A stretch of DNA of 64,000 nucleotides from Artocarpus heterophyllus. Its lineage: Eukaryota; Streptophyta; Magnoliopsida; Rosales; Moraceae. The stretch covers positions 19,429,460 through 19,493,459 of the forward strand of contig CM046341.1 of NCBI GenBank assembly GCA_025403435.1, in the 5' to 3' direction. Of this stretch, positions 12,001-25,000 are shown one piece after another. The notes under the pieces are model-generated. The model had not been told where the DNA came from and made no database searches. It saw nothing but the letters and a program-made list of their open reading frames with translations. Numbering within the stretch: position 1 is the stretch's first letter; every line of letters starts with the position of its first letter. The position numbers were made by a program, and so were the translations under genes.

Positions 12001-13062
12001 AAGTTATGAATCTTCAAATAACCCATATAAGCAAGGGAACCTACTCAATTTCCCATGGCCCATCGAATCAAAATCCTTGAAAGTTTTCCGAACGTGGCTT
12101 GAGGCCATAGACAAGACCAATTCACGTCTCAAAACAAAAAATAACGCTTGGCCCTAAACTTATACCTTGTGCAAATCCGAGTACCATCAGAGATGTATAG
12201 GCACCATAGGGAAGAATAATCCACCAAATCCTTAACAGTTTCTGGATTATTCAAGCTGGGGATTCATATTGCATGTTTACTTTTGGTTTTCTTAAAAAGA
12301 TATCCATAATAATTTGTACAGTAGAAATTGTAACGGCTTACAAATTAATGAGAGACATGTACATGGCAAACTTCAAATAGCATATTCTCAAGCCAACAAA
12401 CAACACACGTGAGGTAAAAGCGTCTTATATGGTGATAAAGAAAAAAAAAAGAAAAAAAAAGAAAGGTAAGTGCAATCAGTCATGTCATGACTCAATCTCC
12501 ATCTTGGTATTTAGTTAAAGAACTTCATTTCTTTGATTTAAAGTAAGGTTTTGTTTTCTTTTTTTTATTATTATTAAAAAAAAGGTTTTGTTTGTCCATA
12601 AAAGGAGGTGAACTTTTTTTTTTGAAAAGTATACACACTATAAACAACTTTATTACTAAGCACGCAACATCAAAGATGAAGTAAATTAATAAAGGAAAAT
12701 AATTTTCAGTACAATAATGTTCAAACGTTTTAAACCCTTTCTCTTTATCATATTAATTGTGCTAGCTTCTGGACCCTAGGAATTCTTATCCTAAACAGAA
12801 AAAAGGAAAAAAAAAAAAAAACGAAGGGAACATTATAGGTTTGTAAATGGTATGATACTAGACTACTAGTACCCTTTGATCATAGTAAACGAAAATATGA
12901 GTCAATTCTTTTCTTGTTCCACATGTGATCTTAATAGATTGCTCTTAAGATGCTGATTGATGATCAAGGGTAGTACTGATTCTTGTTTCAAGTATAGAAA
13001 ATATCTAGAGAAAAAATCTCTTGTCTTCACTAAACTTGTCAGTTGCATATCAATGAATTTTA
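12001..13062. other. Non-coding region
   Basis: AT-rich DNA with several oligo-A and oligo-T runs (for example 12440-12465 and 12810-12825). No coding remnant or recognisable element was found. Confidence 0.4.
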
Positions 13063-13588
13063 TTAAAGGTTCTTAAACCTTTAACATTGTGACATTTTGG
13101 TTCTTAAATTAATTTAATGGGCTCAAATAGTCTCTGAAATTTTGACATTGTTATAATTTTGGTCATTGAAGTAATACTAAGCTAAATTAGTCTCTAAACT
13201 TTTAAAGTTATGACAAATTAGTCTTTGAATTAATTTAATAGGTTAAAATTGTGATGGCTGATGCCAAGGCACTGTAACAGGGTGGTGCCACAGTGTGGGT
13301 AGTCGGGTGCGATAACTTGTGTGACAGCTACAGAGTGGTTTCGTTGCAAAGAAGATGAAACGACATTAGTGCTATGGAGAGGAGTGGCGTAGGATGAATG
13401 CCACCATGCTGTTTTCTATTTAAATTTTAACAGTGACTAAAAATAGAACTGATTTTGCTGTTAAAAATTAATTTAACAATTATTTTAGTTTATTAAATTA
13501 ATTTAAGGACCAAATTTTTATAATGTTAAAAAATTTAGCTACTATTTTAGTCCACTAAATTAATTGTAAAAATATCATAACCTTTAAC
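13063..13588. mobile_element. Non-autonomous TIR element (MITE or MULE-like)
   Basis: The left end reads TTAAAGGTTCTTAAACC and the right end is ...ATCATAACCTTTAA. The outer ~100 bp of each side are inverted relative to each other and contain alternating TTTGGTCCTTAAATTAATTTA-like and CTAAAATAGTCTCTAAA-like modules. The centre (13250-13420) is unrelated, GC-richer sequence. Long AT-rich terminal inverted repeats with an unrelated core suggest a MULE-like or foldback MITE. No target duplication is clear. Confidence 0.6.
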
Positions 13589-14933
13589 GCTATTAGCCCT
13601 TTTATTTTTATAAGTAGTTAGAGTGTTTTATTTTTAATATTTAGGATCCATGAGGGTCCCACATATTTTATCCAAGGCTGGCTAGCCACCGGCGACAATA
13701 GCTAGCATTTTCTTTCTTTGAAAGCACCAACCATAACTGCAGCTAACTGGGATGGGGTTGGTGATCCCCTCGTTGCGTGAAAGTTGAAGCACTGATGTCA
13801 CCAAATACTGCAATGAGTTATCATTGTCTTTTAACTTTTATTGTTGTTGGAATGATCATAACCAGCTTATGAGCCTAAACATTGTATGAAAAAAAAATTA
13901 AAAATTACTCTAGCTCTACAAGGAGAGAAAAAAACTGTAAATAACTTTCTCTATTTTGAAGTGTGAACTAATCCAAGAGTACTATTGACATTTCAGATTG
14001 TGCCTTACAATGGTCCCATTTGTTTCTTCGATGTTATTAGACATTTGGTACGATTGGGATTAGGCAAAGACTCAACCACTTTAAAAGGACCCTTTATTTA
14101 GTTCCAATTGGTTCGTTGGCTTGAGTCTATTCTTGTGTGGCTAGCTTTACCAAAGCACCTACTTTTTATCTATTTATGTTCTCCTAGTCCTTCAAAGGCT
14201 AAAAAAAAAAAAGAAAAAAAGAAAACCGAAAGCCGAGTAACACTAAAATAGACAAAACAAAATTGATCGACAAATTGGCCGCCATGCCAAAAATATGATT
14301 ATTATGACGTTAGTCACTCTTCTTATTCTATTATAAGTATTAAATAAAAAGTCAAAACATACTAATAAATAAGGAAAAAAAAGGAGATTAGTGAAAAAAA
14401 AGAAAAGAAAAATGAGAGTTTTTTTTTTTTAAAAGTTCTAGGACAAGAATTATTGGCACAAATGTTTGCAGTTGTTTACAAACTCAATATGATTACTTAT
14501 GAATTTAAATGTTGGAATTGTAAAATAAAACAATATACTTGCAAACTTCAAATGATATACAATGACTAACAAATTTGATACAATTACTTACGGATTTAAA
14601 ACGCTAAAATTGTAAAACGAAATGATAAACTTGTGAACCGACATCGGTGTCTTGAATTGGACTTTTGGGCCAAAAAAATCCTATGTAAATTGTCTTCTTA
14701 TTATAGAATGACCTTAAACATGTATATGAGACATCATTTGTTTAAAGTCTTCTCATTCAGATGAACAAAAAAATATTTACTCTTTCATTCGGGAAATTTG
14801 TATCAATATGTCATGTATAGTGCATCATTTATTTTGAATTTTCTCAGTTTTATATCATAACAATTCAAGCATGTATCGAGTTTGTCATTGCAAAATTTAA
14901 CTAAAACTATAACAAAAAATGTTCTTATATAAA
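13589..14933. other. Non-coding region
   Basis: No gene recognised. Two diverged copies of a ~65-bp block (ATTACTTA-GAATTTAAA...AATTGTAAAA...AAACTTG) lie at about 14490-14555 and 14580-14640. Oligo-A runs at 14200-14225 and 14370-14400. Confidence 0.4.
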
Positions 14934-15015
14934 TATCATGCTTTCTGACTAAACCTAAGAAATTAGAAAATTTATATCATGCTTTCTGACTAAACCTAAG
15001 AAATTAGAAAATTTA
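14934..15015. repeat. Perfect 41-bp tandem duplication
   Basis: The unit beginning TATCATGCTTTCTGAC and ending AGAAAATTTA is present twice, at 14934 and 14975, without visible differences. A third partial AAATTTCTTAG inverted echo follows at 15020-15050. Perfect identity indicates recent local duplication. Confidence 0.85.
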
Positions 15016-15039
15016 TATAAATTTCTTAGTTTGTATTAT

Positions 15040-15470
15040 CAAATTTCTTAGTTTGGGGGTGATTCGGGATTTGGATGGGATCGATGGTGATGGTGTCTAT
15101 AGGTGTATGGTAGTTTCTCACCACATTCGGTATTGCCATGAGGGAGGGACTAGCTTTTTCTTTCAACATGGGTCTGATGGTGCCTATAATTAAGACCGAC
15201 GCAAGAAATGTTTATTGGACAATCAATTCTCCTAGAGCTTTTTTGAGTGAGGGTCCGATTATTGAGGAGACAAAGCAAATGCTTTGTTAAGTCGAAGTTG
15301 ATTGTTATAACCATGTTTCTTGTTAAGGGAACAAAGTTGCCTACGCTTTGGCTATTTGAATTTTTCTTTGATGTCAAATTGATTAGAGGCTGATAAGTCC
15401 CCTAACTTTATATCTCGTTTAATTCTAGCTGATAAAGCTTAATAAAATTCAAGTTTTTCCCATAAAAAAA
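15040..15470 (+). pseudogene. LINE-type RNase H (RVT_3-like) fossil with poly(A) end
   Basis: Reading through stops and shifts on the plus strand gives pieces typical of the RNase H domain at the 3' end of plant non-LTR retrotransposons: DCYNHVSC*GNKVAYALA (15298-15352, the conserved H-x3-x2-GN-x-VA-x-x-LA pattern) and, in another frame, EADKSPNFISRLILADKA then a stop (15386-15440). An AATAAAA signal and an A-run follow (15440-15475), as expected for a retrotransposed 3' end. In-frame stops and at least one frameshift show it is dead. The upstream part to 15040 probably belongs to the same domain but is too degraded to confirm. Confidence 0.6.
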
Positions 15471-15475
15471 AAATT

Positions 15476-17740
15476 AGTATAGCTTATAAAAGATAAAATA
15501 TAACACATACTAACTTGTTATAAAACATGATACATACTAACTTGTATATATAATTTGATTAGCCAAAAAAAAAGAAAAAAGTTAGTATATACAAAACCAC
15601 ATTTACGGGGTTATTAATCCCACCATATTAAGGTTAGAGATAGTTTTTGCCCTTTCTACTCCACCTCAAAGTTAAAAGGAAAACTTAAGAAAAGAAAAAA
15701 CAAATAATGTACAATAAGCCGTCGACATGTCTAACTGTATAAGATAGGACAAGTATCTCTTTGAGGATGGAAAAGTGTATTAACTTTACAAAAACGCCAA
15801 AACCAAAATGTAGTTGTTTTATCCAAACCGTATCACAGCCCTGTTGCCGTAAGAGTTCTGGTCTTTGAAAACGAAACCCACAAATTAGCCCCCTAAAAAA
15901 AAAAAAAAGAAATTCCCTACGAGAGCTCAAAATACCGATAAAGCATATTGTTGGATTTTATCAATATGGTCTCAGAAAATAAAATAATTCAACATAAACC
16001 CTATATAAATTTGACAGCTGAAAAACACTGACTTATTGGTAATAGATCTTTCTACTGAAATTAAAAAAAAAAGAGAATAATAATAATAATAAAATAAATA
16101 ATAAAGTTCTAAAAGAAAACCAAAACCAATCCCAACAAAACAACACAAGAAGAGAAGCAGAGAGACAAGGTTCAGAGATGCTGGTACTAGACTTAACTCA
16201 ATTGGAGGACAAACGAAAAGTACGCTTACGTACTTGACCCTCTTCCGGTTTTGGTTTGAATTCATAGGTCATCGTTCAATTGCATTGGCTGTGTTTTAAC
16301 CTTATGTCACAGCTGAGCAACGTAGCCATTCTTGGTTGAGGAAAAAAATTGCTATCTTGGTCAAAGCGAGCAGACAAGCATGTGACCTGAGGGGTATCTA
16401 TCCGATAAGCTCGACCACATGGAGCTTCACTAGTTCACTGTTGTTCTGTGTTGTACCCTTTCATGGGAAGAGTTTTCATTCAATAAAATAAAGTAAATTA
16501 TATGATCGACGCCGGTGGTGGAAGTAACACATAGTTCACAGCAAGCGGCTGCTCCATCTGAATTTTTTCTTTTGATTATTCTATACAAATATGTCTTTAA
16601 TTATCACAAATATTTCGGACGAAAGCTTTTTGGGTAGGGTACATATACTTTAAACTTTAGTTTCTTTAACATCGAAATATCAAAGAATTATTAGAAAATA
16701 AAAGAATTTCAAAATTGATTTAAAATCAAACACGACAAAAATTTGACAAAATCCAATTAGAATATGAAAAGCTTAGAAAACACACATTTTTATTTTTCTT
16801 ACCTTTATGCATAAGGGAAAAAAAAAGGAGCTTTGTGCCATACATTTACAAAAGTGTAGGTCATACTTACACGTACGATTTACTTTTTATTCCAGCTTTG
16901 TTGGTCAAAATTTGAAAACTTGGCTGTATATTTACGCAAAATCATTTTTAATACTTATAAGAAGTGTTTGAATCACAAATCTTCTTTTTAGAAAGCAGAG
17001 GCCATCCGGTCTTAAATTATATCCATGTCAAAAAACTAATCACATAGCGTCTTTGATTTTTTTTTATTTGATAAAAGTACATGGTTTGGACATGTGAATG
17101 TTGTACATGGTTCTAGACAAACATAAATTTCCACGCCATCTTCAAATAATGTTTTTCTAGGGGGAAAAATTTACATTTGTCATCGGATACTTGGTATCAA
17201 TTGTTTTGAAACAGTAATAATATAAAGCTCTCATATGTTATAATATAAAGCAAAAAAAATTATAGTATAAAGCTCTTACATGCTATTGCACTTGAATTAA
17301 TTTCTTTAATTTAAACTAGCTTACCAATCACTTTATAAGTTTTATCGAAATAGTTGATTGATGTATTTTTATTTAGGTGATTCGAAATAGGTACCTCAAA
17401 CTACTTAAAAAAAAAGAAAAAAAAGCACCCATTATTCTTTAAAAAAAAAGGCACAAAAGCTTGACTATGTTTCCTTTTCTATTTTTTGTTGTTATTTTAG
17501 AATTTTATGTATTAAAAAATTAATTATAATTTCAAAACATGAGATGGAATACCAAATGAGTATAATATAATTTTTTTATTTACAGAATACCAGTTTAGTA
17601 TTTTCTACATGTTGAAAACACGTGATTTTTTCTTTTTTCTTTTTTAAAAACATATTATTTTTTTTCCAAAAAAAAAAATGGCCAAGATATAATGGTCCTT
17701 TTTTTTTTGCTAAGACAATAACGGGTTTACTTCAATGGTA
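15476..17740. other. Non-coding region
   Basis: No supportable gene. There is an (AAT)n-like run at 16075-16105. A GC-richer stretch at 16265-16500, ending in CAATAAAATAAAG, looks like a fragment of a transcribed 3' end, but I cannot identify it. MITE-like AATATAAAGCTCTCATATG blocks occur at 17215-17285. Oligo-A/T runs are frequent. Confidence 0.4.
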
Positions 17741-18555
17741 TAGAGATATCAAATGGGCTGGCTCGGCTCAGCCTAGCCATTTAATTTAGGCCCAAGGGTG
17801 CTTCATGTCGTGTCTGAGCCTGTCTATTTATTTATCGTATCGTGCTAGACCCAACCCAGTTAATTTTTGTGGCGTCAAGCCAAACCTATGGCCCATTATT
17901 AATAGGCCGTGTTGATAAAGTGTTTGGCTCGTGCTCGTGCTCGTGCTCATATGGATATTCGTGCTTTTTGTTATACTTTTAACTTTTAATATGTCTTTCT
18001 TCTGTCTACTTTTAAATTTATAAAAAAAAAAGTAAAAACACTAAATCATAACAAAAGAAAGTGCATTATTGATTAAAAAAATCGTTTTGTGAGGATAACA
18101 GCATTGTAGAATCTTGTATTGTGTGGTTTTTATTATTTAGTTTTTCATATAAATCAAAAAAGGTAAGTATATATTGGCAATTGACATTTTACCAACAACA
18201 AAAAATCAATTTGATTTTTTTTCCTTTTTTAACCAAATCTATTAAAAATTTAGAATTTCTTTATCAAAAATATTTATAAAATTATAAAATATATTAATAA
18301 AATTAGTTTTAAATTGCATATTTTAATCATGCTTATAATTAGACTCTAATCGTGCTTTTAACGTGTTTGTGCATGTGCTCATACCGGACCATGTCTTTTA
18401 TATGGTCCGCGTCTAAAAGTTATACCAAACTCAAACCATTTAGTAATAGGAATAGACTAAACCCTCTTTAACAATCATACAGTGTCATATAGTGTCAATT
18501 TTTAATATGTCGGGCTTTTATTGACCCACTAGACCCGCCCATTTCGACATCTCTA
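17741..18555. mobile_element. hAT-like non-autonomous element
   Basis: The left end TAGAGATATCAAATGGGC and the reverse complement of the right end, TAGAGATGTCGAAATGGGC, form imperfect ~18-bp terminal inverted repeats that fit the T/CAG-G-TGTCAA-type ends common in plant hAT elements. Subterminal sequence is rich in GGCTCGG/GGCCC motifs, and a GCTCGT hexamer repeat lies at 17930-17950. The inside is AT-rich and has no transposase. I did not find a clean 8-bp target duplication, so it is old or the ends are slightly misplaced. Confidence 0.6.
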
Positions 18556-19021
18556 GAATCAGTTTGCGTGTCTTTTTTTTTAATTATCAAAATAACGGGG
18601 TTTTCCTGCTTAAAACGGTGGAAAATATGATAATACGTACAACCACACAAAGCACAACATCATTAATGAGTCCTACACCCCCAGCAGAGGATTAAAAAAG
18701 TGATCGGTATGTTCTTTGATAACATGCGCACATGGGGAACTGGTTAAGTCCTTAACAACACAGCACTCTCTGTCTCTCTCTGTTTTTTGTGTCTCTCTGC
18801 CTCTTCTGTTCACACCACTTTCGTTCCAAGTGTTGTTACCAGACTTAAAAAACAACACAACTGTGAAGAAAAGGGAAAAAAAAAAACACAGAAGACTTTC
18901 CTCATTTTTTTGGGTCTTTTCTCTACTTTTTCTCTCCTCTTCTTCTTCTTCTTTCTTTTCTTCTCCTCTTCCTCTCTGCAAACTCTCTCTCTCTCTCTTT
19001 TGAACTTCTTTGTTTCAATCA
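18556..19021 (+). promoter_or_regulatory. Promoter-proximal region and CT-rich 5' leader of the zinc-finger gene
   Basis: The 250 bp before the start codon are strongly pyrimidine-rich, with (TC)n runs at 18766-18800, 18930-18965 and 18980-19000. CT-rich tracts near the transcription start (Y patch) are common in plant promoters and 5' UTRs. No convincing TATA box was found; GATTAAAAAAG at 18690 is the best weak candidate. The transcription start is not visible from sequence alone. Confidence 0.5.
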
Positions 19022-22000
19022 ATGGATGACCAACAACATCATCAAACATCATCAGGTTTTGCTCTGATCTTGAGACTTCGTTCTATTTGTTTCAACTGTT
19101 GTTTCTGTTTTTTCTCACTTTCGAAGGAACATGCTTTCTGGGTTTTACTCATTTCTTGTTTTTCTTATCATTTTTTAATCATTTCATTTTCTGTCTCGCA
19201 AAATCATGGTTTTTGTTTCAGGGTTTTGTTGTTTCCTGTATAAACTTTTGTGGGTTCTGAGTATTTTTTTTTTGTTCTCTCTCTGTCATAACTAATTAAT
19301 GAATTTTTTATATTATTGTTTTTGCTTTATTTTTTGATGGGAAAGATCACCATGGAGTTCATCTTTGTCACAAATGTGGATGGCCGTACCCCAACCCACA
19401 CCCAAGTGCGAAACACAGACGTGCACACAAGAGGATCTGTGGAGTCATTGAAGGTTACAAGCTGGGTGACTTTGAAGGGAGCGCACATTCCAATGGTTCT
19501 GATGATGAACATCTCTCTGATGAAGATCACAAAATTCCCAGTGAGAATCTACTTTTTTTTTTTTTTTTTTGGTTGTGCTACGTTTTGTATATCTTTCTGA
19601 ATAAATATTGGCTAAAAAGACTAGATTTTTATTTTGGATCTTAAATTCTTATATGAGTTACCTTTAAAAATACTCTAATTGTGCTGAGTTAGGTGAAGTT
19701 ATCAACTTATGGAAAAGATAATAACATTTGAAGCTTATTGGTTAGTTGGTTTCACTTTTTTTCCCCTCTGAGATTTGGATATTAATTAGTGCTTTCTATA
19801 TTTGCCTAATATGGGAATGGATTGTAATGGGCTTGTTGTGGTTAATTTGGCTGCATAAGGTCCAAAAGTCTTGGGAGCAAGTAGTCATGAGAAGGATAGT
19901 GGTGGAAGTGGGGAAATACCGAAATTACCTAATAGATCAGAAGATGAGGTGTTTTCTGGTGCGACCGCAGAAAATTTTTTAGATGCCAGAATTGGGGGAA
20001 GAGCTCAAGGACGTGTAGAGGATGCTGTAGAATTAGCAACTAACGTGGACAAGAATTTAAAGACTGAATCAAATATGGCACAATCCATTGAGCGTGGTTC
20101 AGTTGCTGGTGAGGTTTCAATATTATTGCAACTAATTGTCAAATGATATCGGTTTGCTTTCTTTGCATACAATTTAATAGTTTTTAATTGTTATTTATTT
20201 AGTTGAAAATGAAATTATGGTGACAAGAATTTTCTTGGTGTTTAATCACCATTCCTTTGAAAATCAAATACAAAAAAAGAGATGTAGTCAAAAGAACTTT
20301 TAATTCATTTAACAGATGTTTGTGAAAGGGTCCAGGGTATATACGTAGTGCCATAGTATCAGTTTGATACTGTGATGAGCAACAAGAATAGACTGTGAAA
20401 ATGATTAATATAGGAAGTAGTATTAAGTTTAATCTCCTAATATTATATTGGAGTTTAAATAAGTTTTCCGGAACTATTTCTGCAAGTTTCCTATAACTGA
20501 TAAGTGGGTAGTTTCCATTACTTGTTAGTTTACTTTCCTGTTTGTATTAGTTCCTTTTCAATTCGTCCTAGTTTACCTTTCTTGTCATTTACTTTCCTAT
20601 AAATAGGGATAAGGATTATCATTTAATTCAGGCTAAGACTTGATTAATGATAATTGATATCTAATATTCAGATTTTTTTTAATATAATATTCAGATTCTT
20701 TCTTTATATATTCTAAATAATACCTGGATATTGTTTGAGACTAGATTTTATTTATTACTAGTAACTATATTTTTGCTTAATGCGTATATGTTAAAGCAAA
20801 GTGGTTGTTTGTTTTCATTTTAATTCTAATAATCATACTCTTTAATATGTAATTATACTGGTAATTTTTCTTTTTTAAGTCCTGATTAACTTTGGAGGTG
20901 ATATCACGAGATAACTTTTTATTAGCATGTATCATATAACATGATTATAGTTTTCACGTGCTTGTTTTATTTATCTTTCTTTATATGATAATAGTTTTCA
21001 CGTGCTTGTTTTATTTATCTTTCTTCTTTAACATTAAGTAAATTTAAATGTGCAGTAACTGTTAAACCTCGGGGTAGTTCACCTGAAAACATCCAAACTC
21101 AGCATTTGGTAACTCCAGAGACCGCGAGTGATAGATCAGGGTTTGCACCTGAGTTGCTAGGATCTTCAGCAAGCTTTAACTCCAACCCTACAGTTAGTTC
21201 TGTTTCGGATGGTCGAACTGAAGATTCAGCTGTCATGATTGATGGCGATAGCAATGCTTCAGTTGATGACTTGCATCCTATCAGAACTAAAACCCCTGAA
21301 GATGTGTCACGTAAGAATGAGAAGATGAACGTTGTTGATGATGTTGTTGATGGCTCTTTGAAGTTGGCCGAACAGCAGACCAATCTGGAGGGACAGAAAG
21401 AAACTTATTTTGATAGCAATACTATCGATGATGTTGTTGATGGCTCTTTGAAGTTGGCTGAACAGCGGACCTATCTGAAGGGACAGAAAGAAACTTATTT
21501 TGATAGCAATTTACAGGATGTTAAGACACCACCCGCTAGGCTAGATGGTGAGACAGCAGAGGCCATTTCCGAGCCAGACAAAAGTCTTAAAGATAATTCA
21601 GATTGTTCACCACCTAAGCCAGAATATGGTATTCTTCAATTGCAGGAAGAGGATAGTTTGAAAAATTCCAAAGTGGATGTTTTTCAAGAAGTAGAAACTG
21701 TTGAACATGTGGATGCTCTTGCTGGTACTGCTGAAAAAACAGTGGAGATTACAGGACTAAACTCTCTAGATTCTGATGATTTAGTTGAGAAGAGGGAAGA
21801 AGTTGATGCAAATGTGCATATGCTTTCTGTAGCAGATGACATACATGTAGTTGAAAATCCTGTGATCATGCTTAAGGATTTCAAAGATCATAAAGTCATG
21901 AAACTAGATCAATCCGCCTCCTTAGAATGCGAACAAGCTAAAGAGAAGGGGGATGACACTCAAGGTCCTGTTCTTGAGAAGAGTTGTCAGTCTAACCAAA

Positions 22001-25000
22001 ATGAAGGGATTGTGCTTTCTTCTTCTGATAAGCATGTTTTAGAAGATAGTGTTCAACTGGATCGGGGCACTGGCACAAGAATCGTCAAAGACGTGCTTGT
22101 TGAAGGGGATGTTGATCTGTCTCTGTTCAAGATCGAGAAAACTGAAAACCAAAGATCCAATGTAATAGGAGCCTCTGCAGGGGTTGTGATGCCTTATATT
22201 GATAAAGTCCTTTCAGTCTTCTCTGCCAAAGGACAGGAATCTTGTGATATTTGCAGTGACACTTTACAGGGAAATGTTTCAGGAAATAGTGACAATGCAG
22301 TATCTGATGCGGATTTGGCGATTGCTTCGGGCAGTGCAGGAACAGTTCTAGAAGCCTGCTTAGTCGGTGAGAGTGGTTACAAGGAAGCTGAGAAATCTGA
22401 TTTGTCTGGAGATTACAACAGCAAAGGAGCTAGAGAGGTTGGCCATGCTAAGAATCCTGTCACTGCTGCTGAAGCTGCTGGTGGTGGATTTCAGTTCCAA
22501 GTTAATCCAACATCTTACTTACAGGAAGGAGATGATGCTGGGAACTTTGTGGATATAAGTGGAAATGAGGATGCTGATGTTGCTGCTCGCCTTCTGAAGA
22601 ATGAAACTGGAGTTGACAGTGAGAATAGTCTTTCAAAGGAAAGTCGCTCAGAGCGCCTTGTAGTTGCTCCTGGAACTGCTAGGAATATCTCTGAAGTTCA
22701 AACTCGTCCAGAAACCATTTTACGGGAAGGAGACACTGCTGGCGATCTTGATGAAGTTGAGACCAAAAAGGATGAAATAACTGATGATCATGCTCAGAAT
22801 CCTGTCACTGCTGCTGAAGCTGCTGGTGGTGGATTTCAGTTCCAAGTTAATCCAACATCTTGCTTACAGGAAGGAGATGATGCGGGGAACTTTGTGGATA
22901 TAAGTGGAAATGAGGATGCTGATGTTGCTGCTCGCCTTTTGAAGAATGAAACTGGAGTTGACAGTGAGAATAGTCCTTCAAAGGAAAGTCGCTCAAAGCG
23001 CCTTGTAGTTGCGCCCGGAACTGCTAGGAATATCTCTGAAGTTCAAACTCATTCAGAAACCATTTTATGGGAAAGAGACACTGCTGGTGATCTTGATGCA
23101 GTTGAGACCAAAAAGGATGAAATAACTGATGATCATGCTAAGAATCCTGTCACTGCTGCTGAAGCTGCTGGTGGTGGATTTCAGTTCCAAGTTAATCCAA
23201 CATCTTGCTTACAGGAAGGAGATGATGCGGGGAACTTTGTGGATATAAGTGGAAATGAGGATGCTGATGTTGCTGCTCGTCTTTTGAAGAATGAAACTGG
23301 AGTTGACAGTGAGAATAGTCCTTCAAAGGAAAGTCGCTCAAAGCGCCTTGTAGTTGCTCCTGGAACTGCTAGGAATATCTCTGAAGTTCAAACTCATTCA
23401 GAAACCATTTTACGGGAAGGAGACACTGCTGGTGATCTTGATGAAGTTGAGACGAAAAAGGATGAAATAACAGATGATCCTCGTGATGCTGCTGCTCGTG
23501 ATGCAAAGGATGAAACTGGAGTTGGCAACGACAATAGTCCCTTAAAGGAAAGATATCCTGTAGTTACTTCTGAATCTGCTAAGAACCTTCTTGAACTTGA
23601 AATTAATTCAGAAACTAACTTACAGGAGGGAGATACTGCTCGTAATTTCCAAAAGGTTGAGACCAAAAAGGACAATATAATTTTTGCTGCTTGTGATGTA
23701 AAGCATGAAACTGGCGTTGACACCGACAACGGTCCCTCAAGGGAAAGTTGCTTGGAGCACCCTGTAGGTATTCTTGAATCTGCTAAGAACCTCGCTGAAG
23801 TCGAAATTAATGTGATAACCAACTTACAAGGAGATGTTGCTGGTACTCTTGGTAAGGTTGAGACCAAACAGAACAAAATAAGTGGAGATGCTTATGATGG
23901 TACTGTATGTCATGCAAAAGATGAACTTGGAGTTGACGACATTATCGATCCTACAAAGGAGATTATTACAGAGCACCTCGTAGTCACCCTTGAATCTTCT
24001 AAGAATTCATCCAACCTCGAAGCTAATTCTAAAACCAATTTAAGGGAAGAAGAAACTTCCGGCAATTGTGAAAAAGTGGAGGCTGAAAAGATTGATATAA
24101 CTGGACGTGCTTGTGATGCGAAGAGGGGAACTGGAGTTGACAACAACAACAGCCTTTCAAAGGAAATTTGCTCAGAGCATCCTATAGTTGCTTCTGAATC
24201 TGCCAAGAGTTTTGCTGAAGTCGAAATTGATTTGGAAACCGACTTACAGAAAGAAGACACTTCTGGCAATTTCAACAAGGTTGACACCAAAAAGGAGGAT
24301 ATAACTGGAGGTGCTTGTGGTGCAAAGGGTGAAATTGGAGTCGACAACAACAATAGTCCTTCGGGGGAAACTTGCTCAGAGCATACTGTAGTTGCTCCTG
24401 AATCTGCGAAGACTATCTTTGGAGTTGAAAATATTCTGGAAACCGACTTACGGGGTGGAGACTCTGCTGGTATAACTGGAGATTCTTCTGAAGTTGCTCC
24501 TCCTCATGCGAAGGATGAAACTGGAGTTGACAACGACAATAATCCTTTAAAGGAAAGTTTCTCAGAGCCCCAACTTGTGGTTGCTCCAGAATCTGCTAAG
24601 ACCGAAGCTGCAATTGATCCAGAAACAAAGGTACGGGAAGGAGACACTGCTGGTAATTTCAAAAATGCTGAGACCGAAAAGGACGTAATAACCGGAGGTT
24701 CTTGTGATGCTGCTTCTCGTGATGTGAATGATGAGACTGGAGATGACAACAACAATAGCCTGTCAAAAGAAAGGTTCTCAGAGCCCAACCTTGTAGTTAC
24801 TCCTGAATCTGCCAAGACCGAATCCGAAATTAATCCAGAAACCAAGTTACAGGGAGGAGACACTGCTTACACTGCTGGTAATTTCAAAAAGGTTGAGAGC
24901 AAAACGGGCAAAGTAACCAGAGGTTCTTGTGATGCTGTTGCTGCTGACGTGAAGGATGAAAGTGGAGTTGTCAACAGCAATAGTCCCTTAAAAGAAAGTT

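Noticed and set aside
18673..19052. Overlapping open frames on both strands before the zinc-finger gene
   Set aside because: They result from (TC)n low-complexity sequence in the promoter and 5' leader.
23394..24863. Long open frames on the minus strand (up to 160 codons) across the repeat region
   Set aside because: They are shadows of the plus-strand repeats: periodic and Ser/Val-rich, with no motif and no splice or start context.
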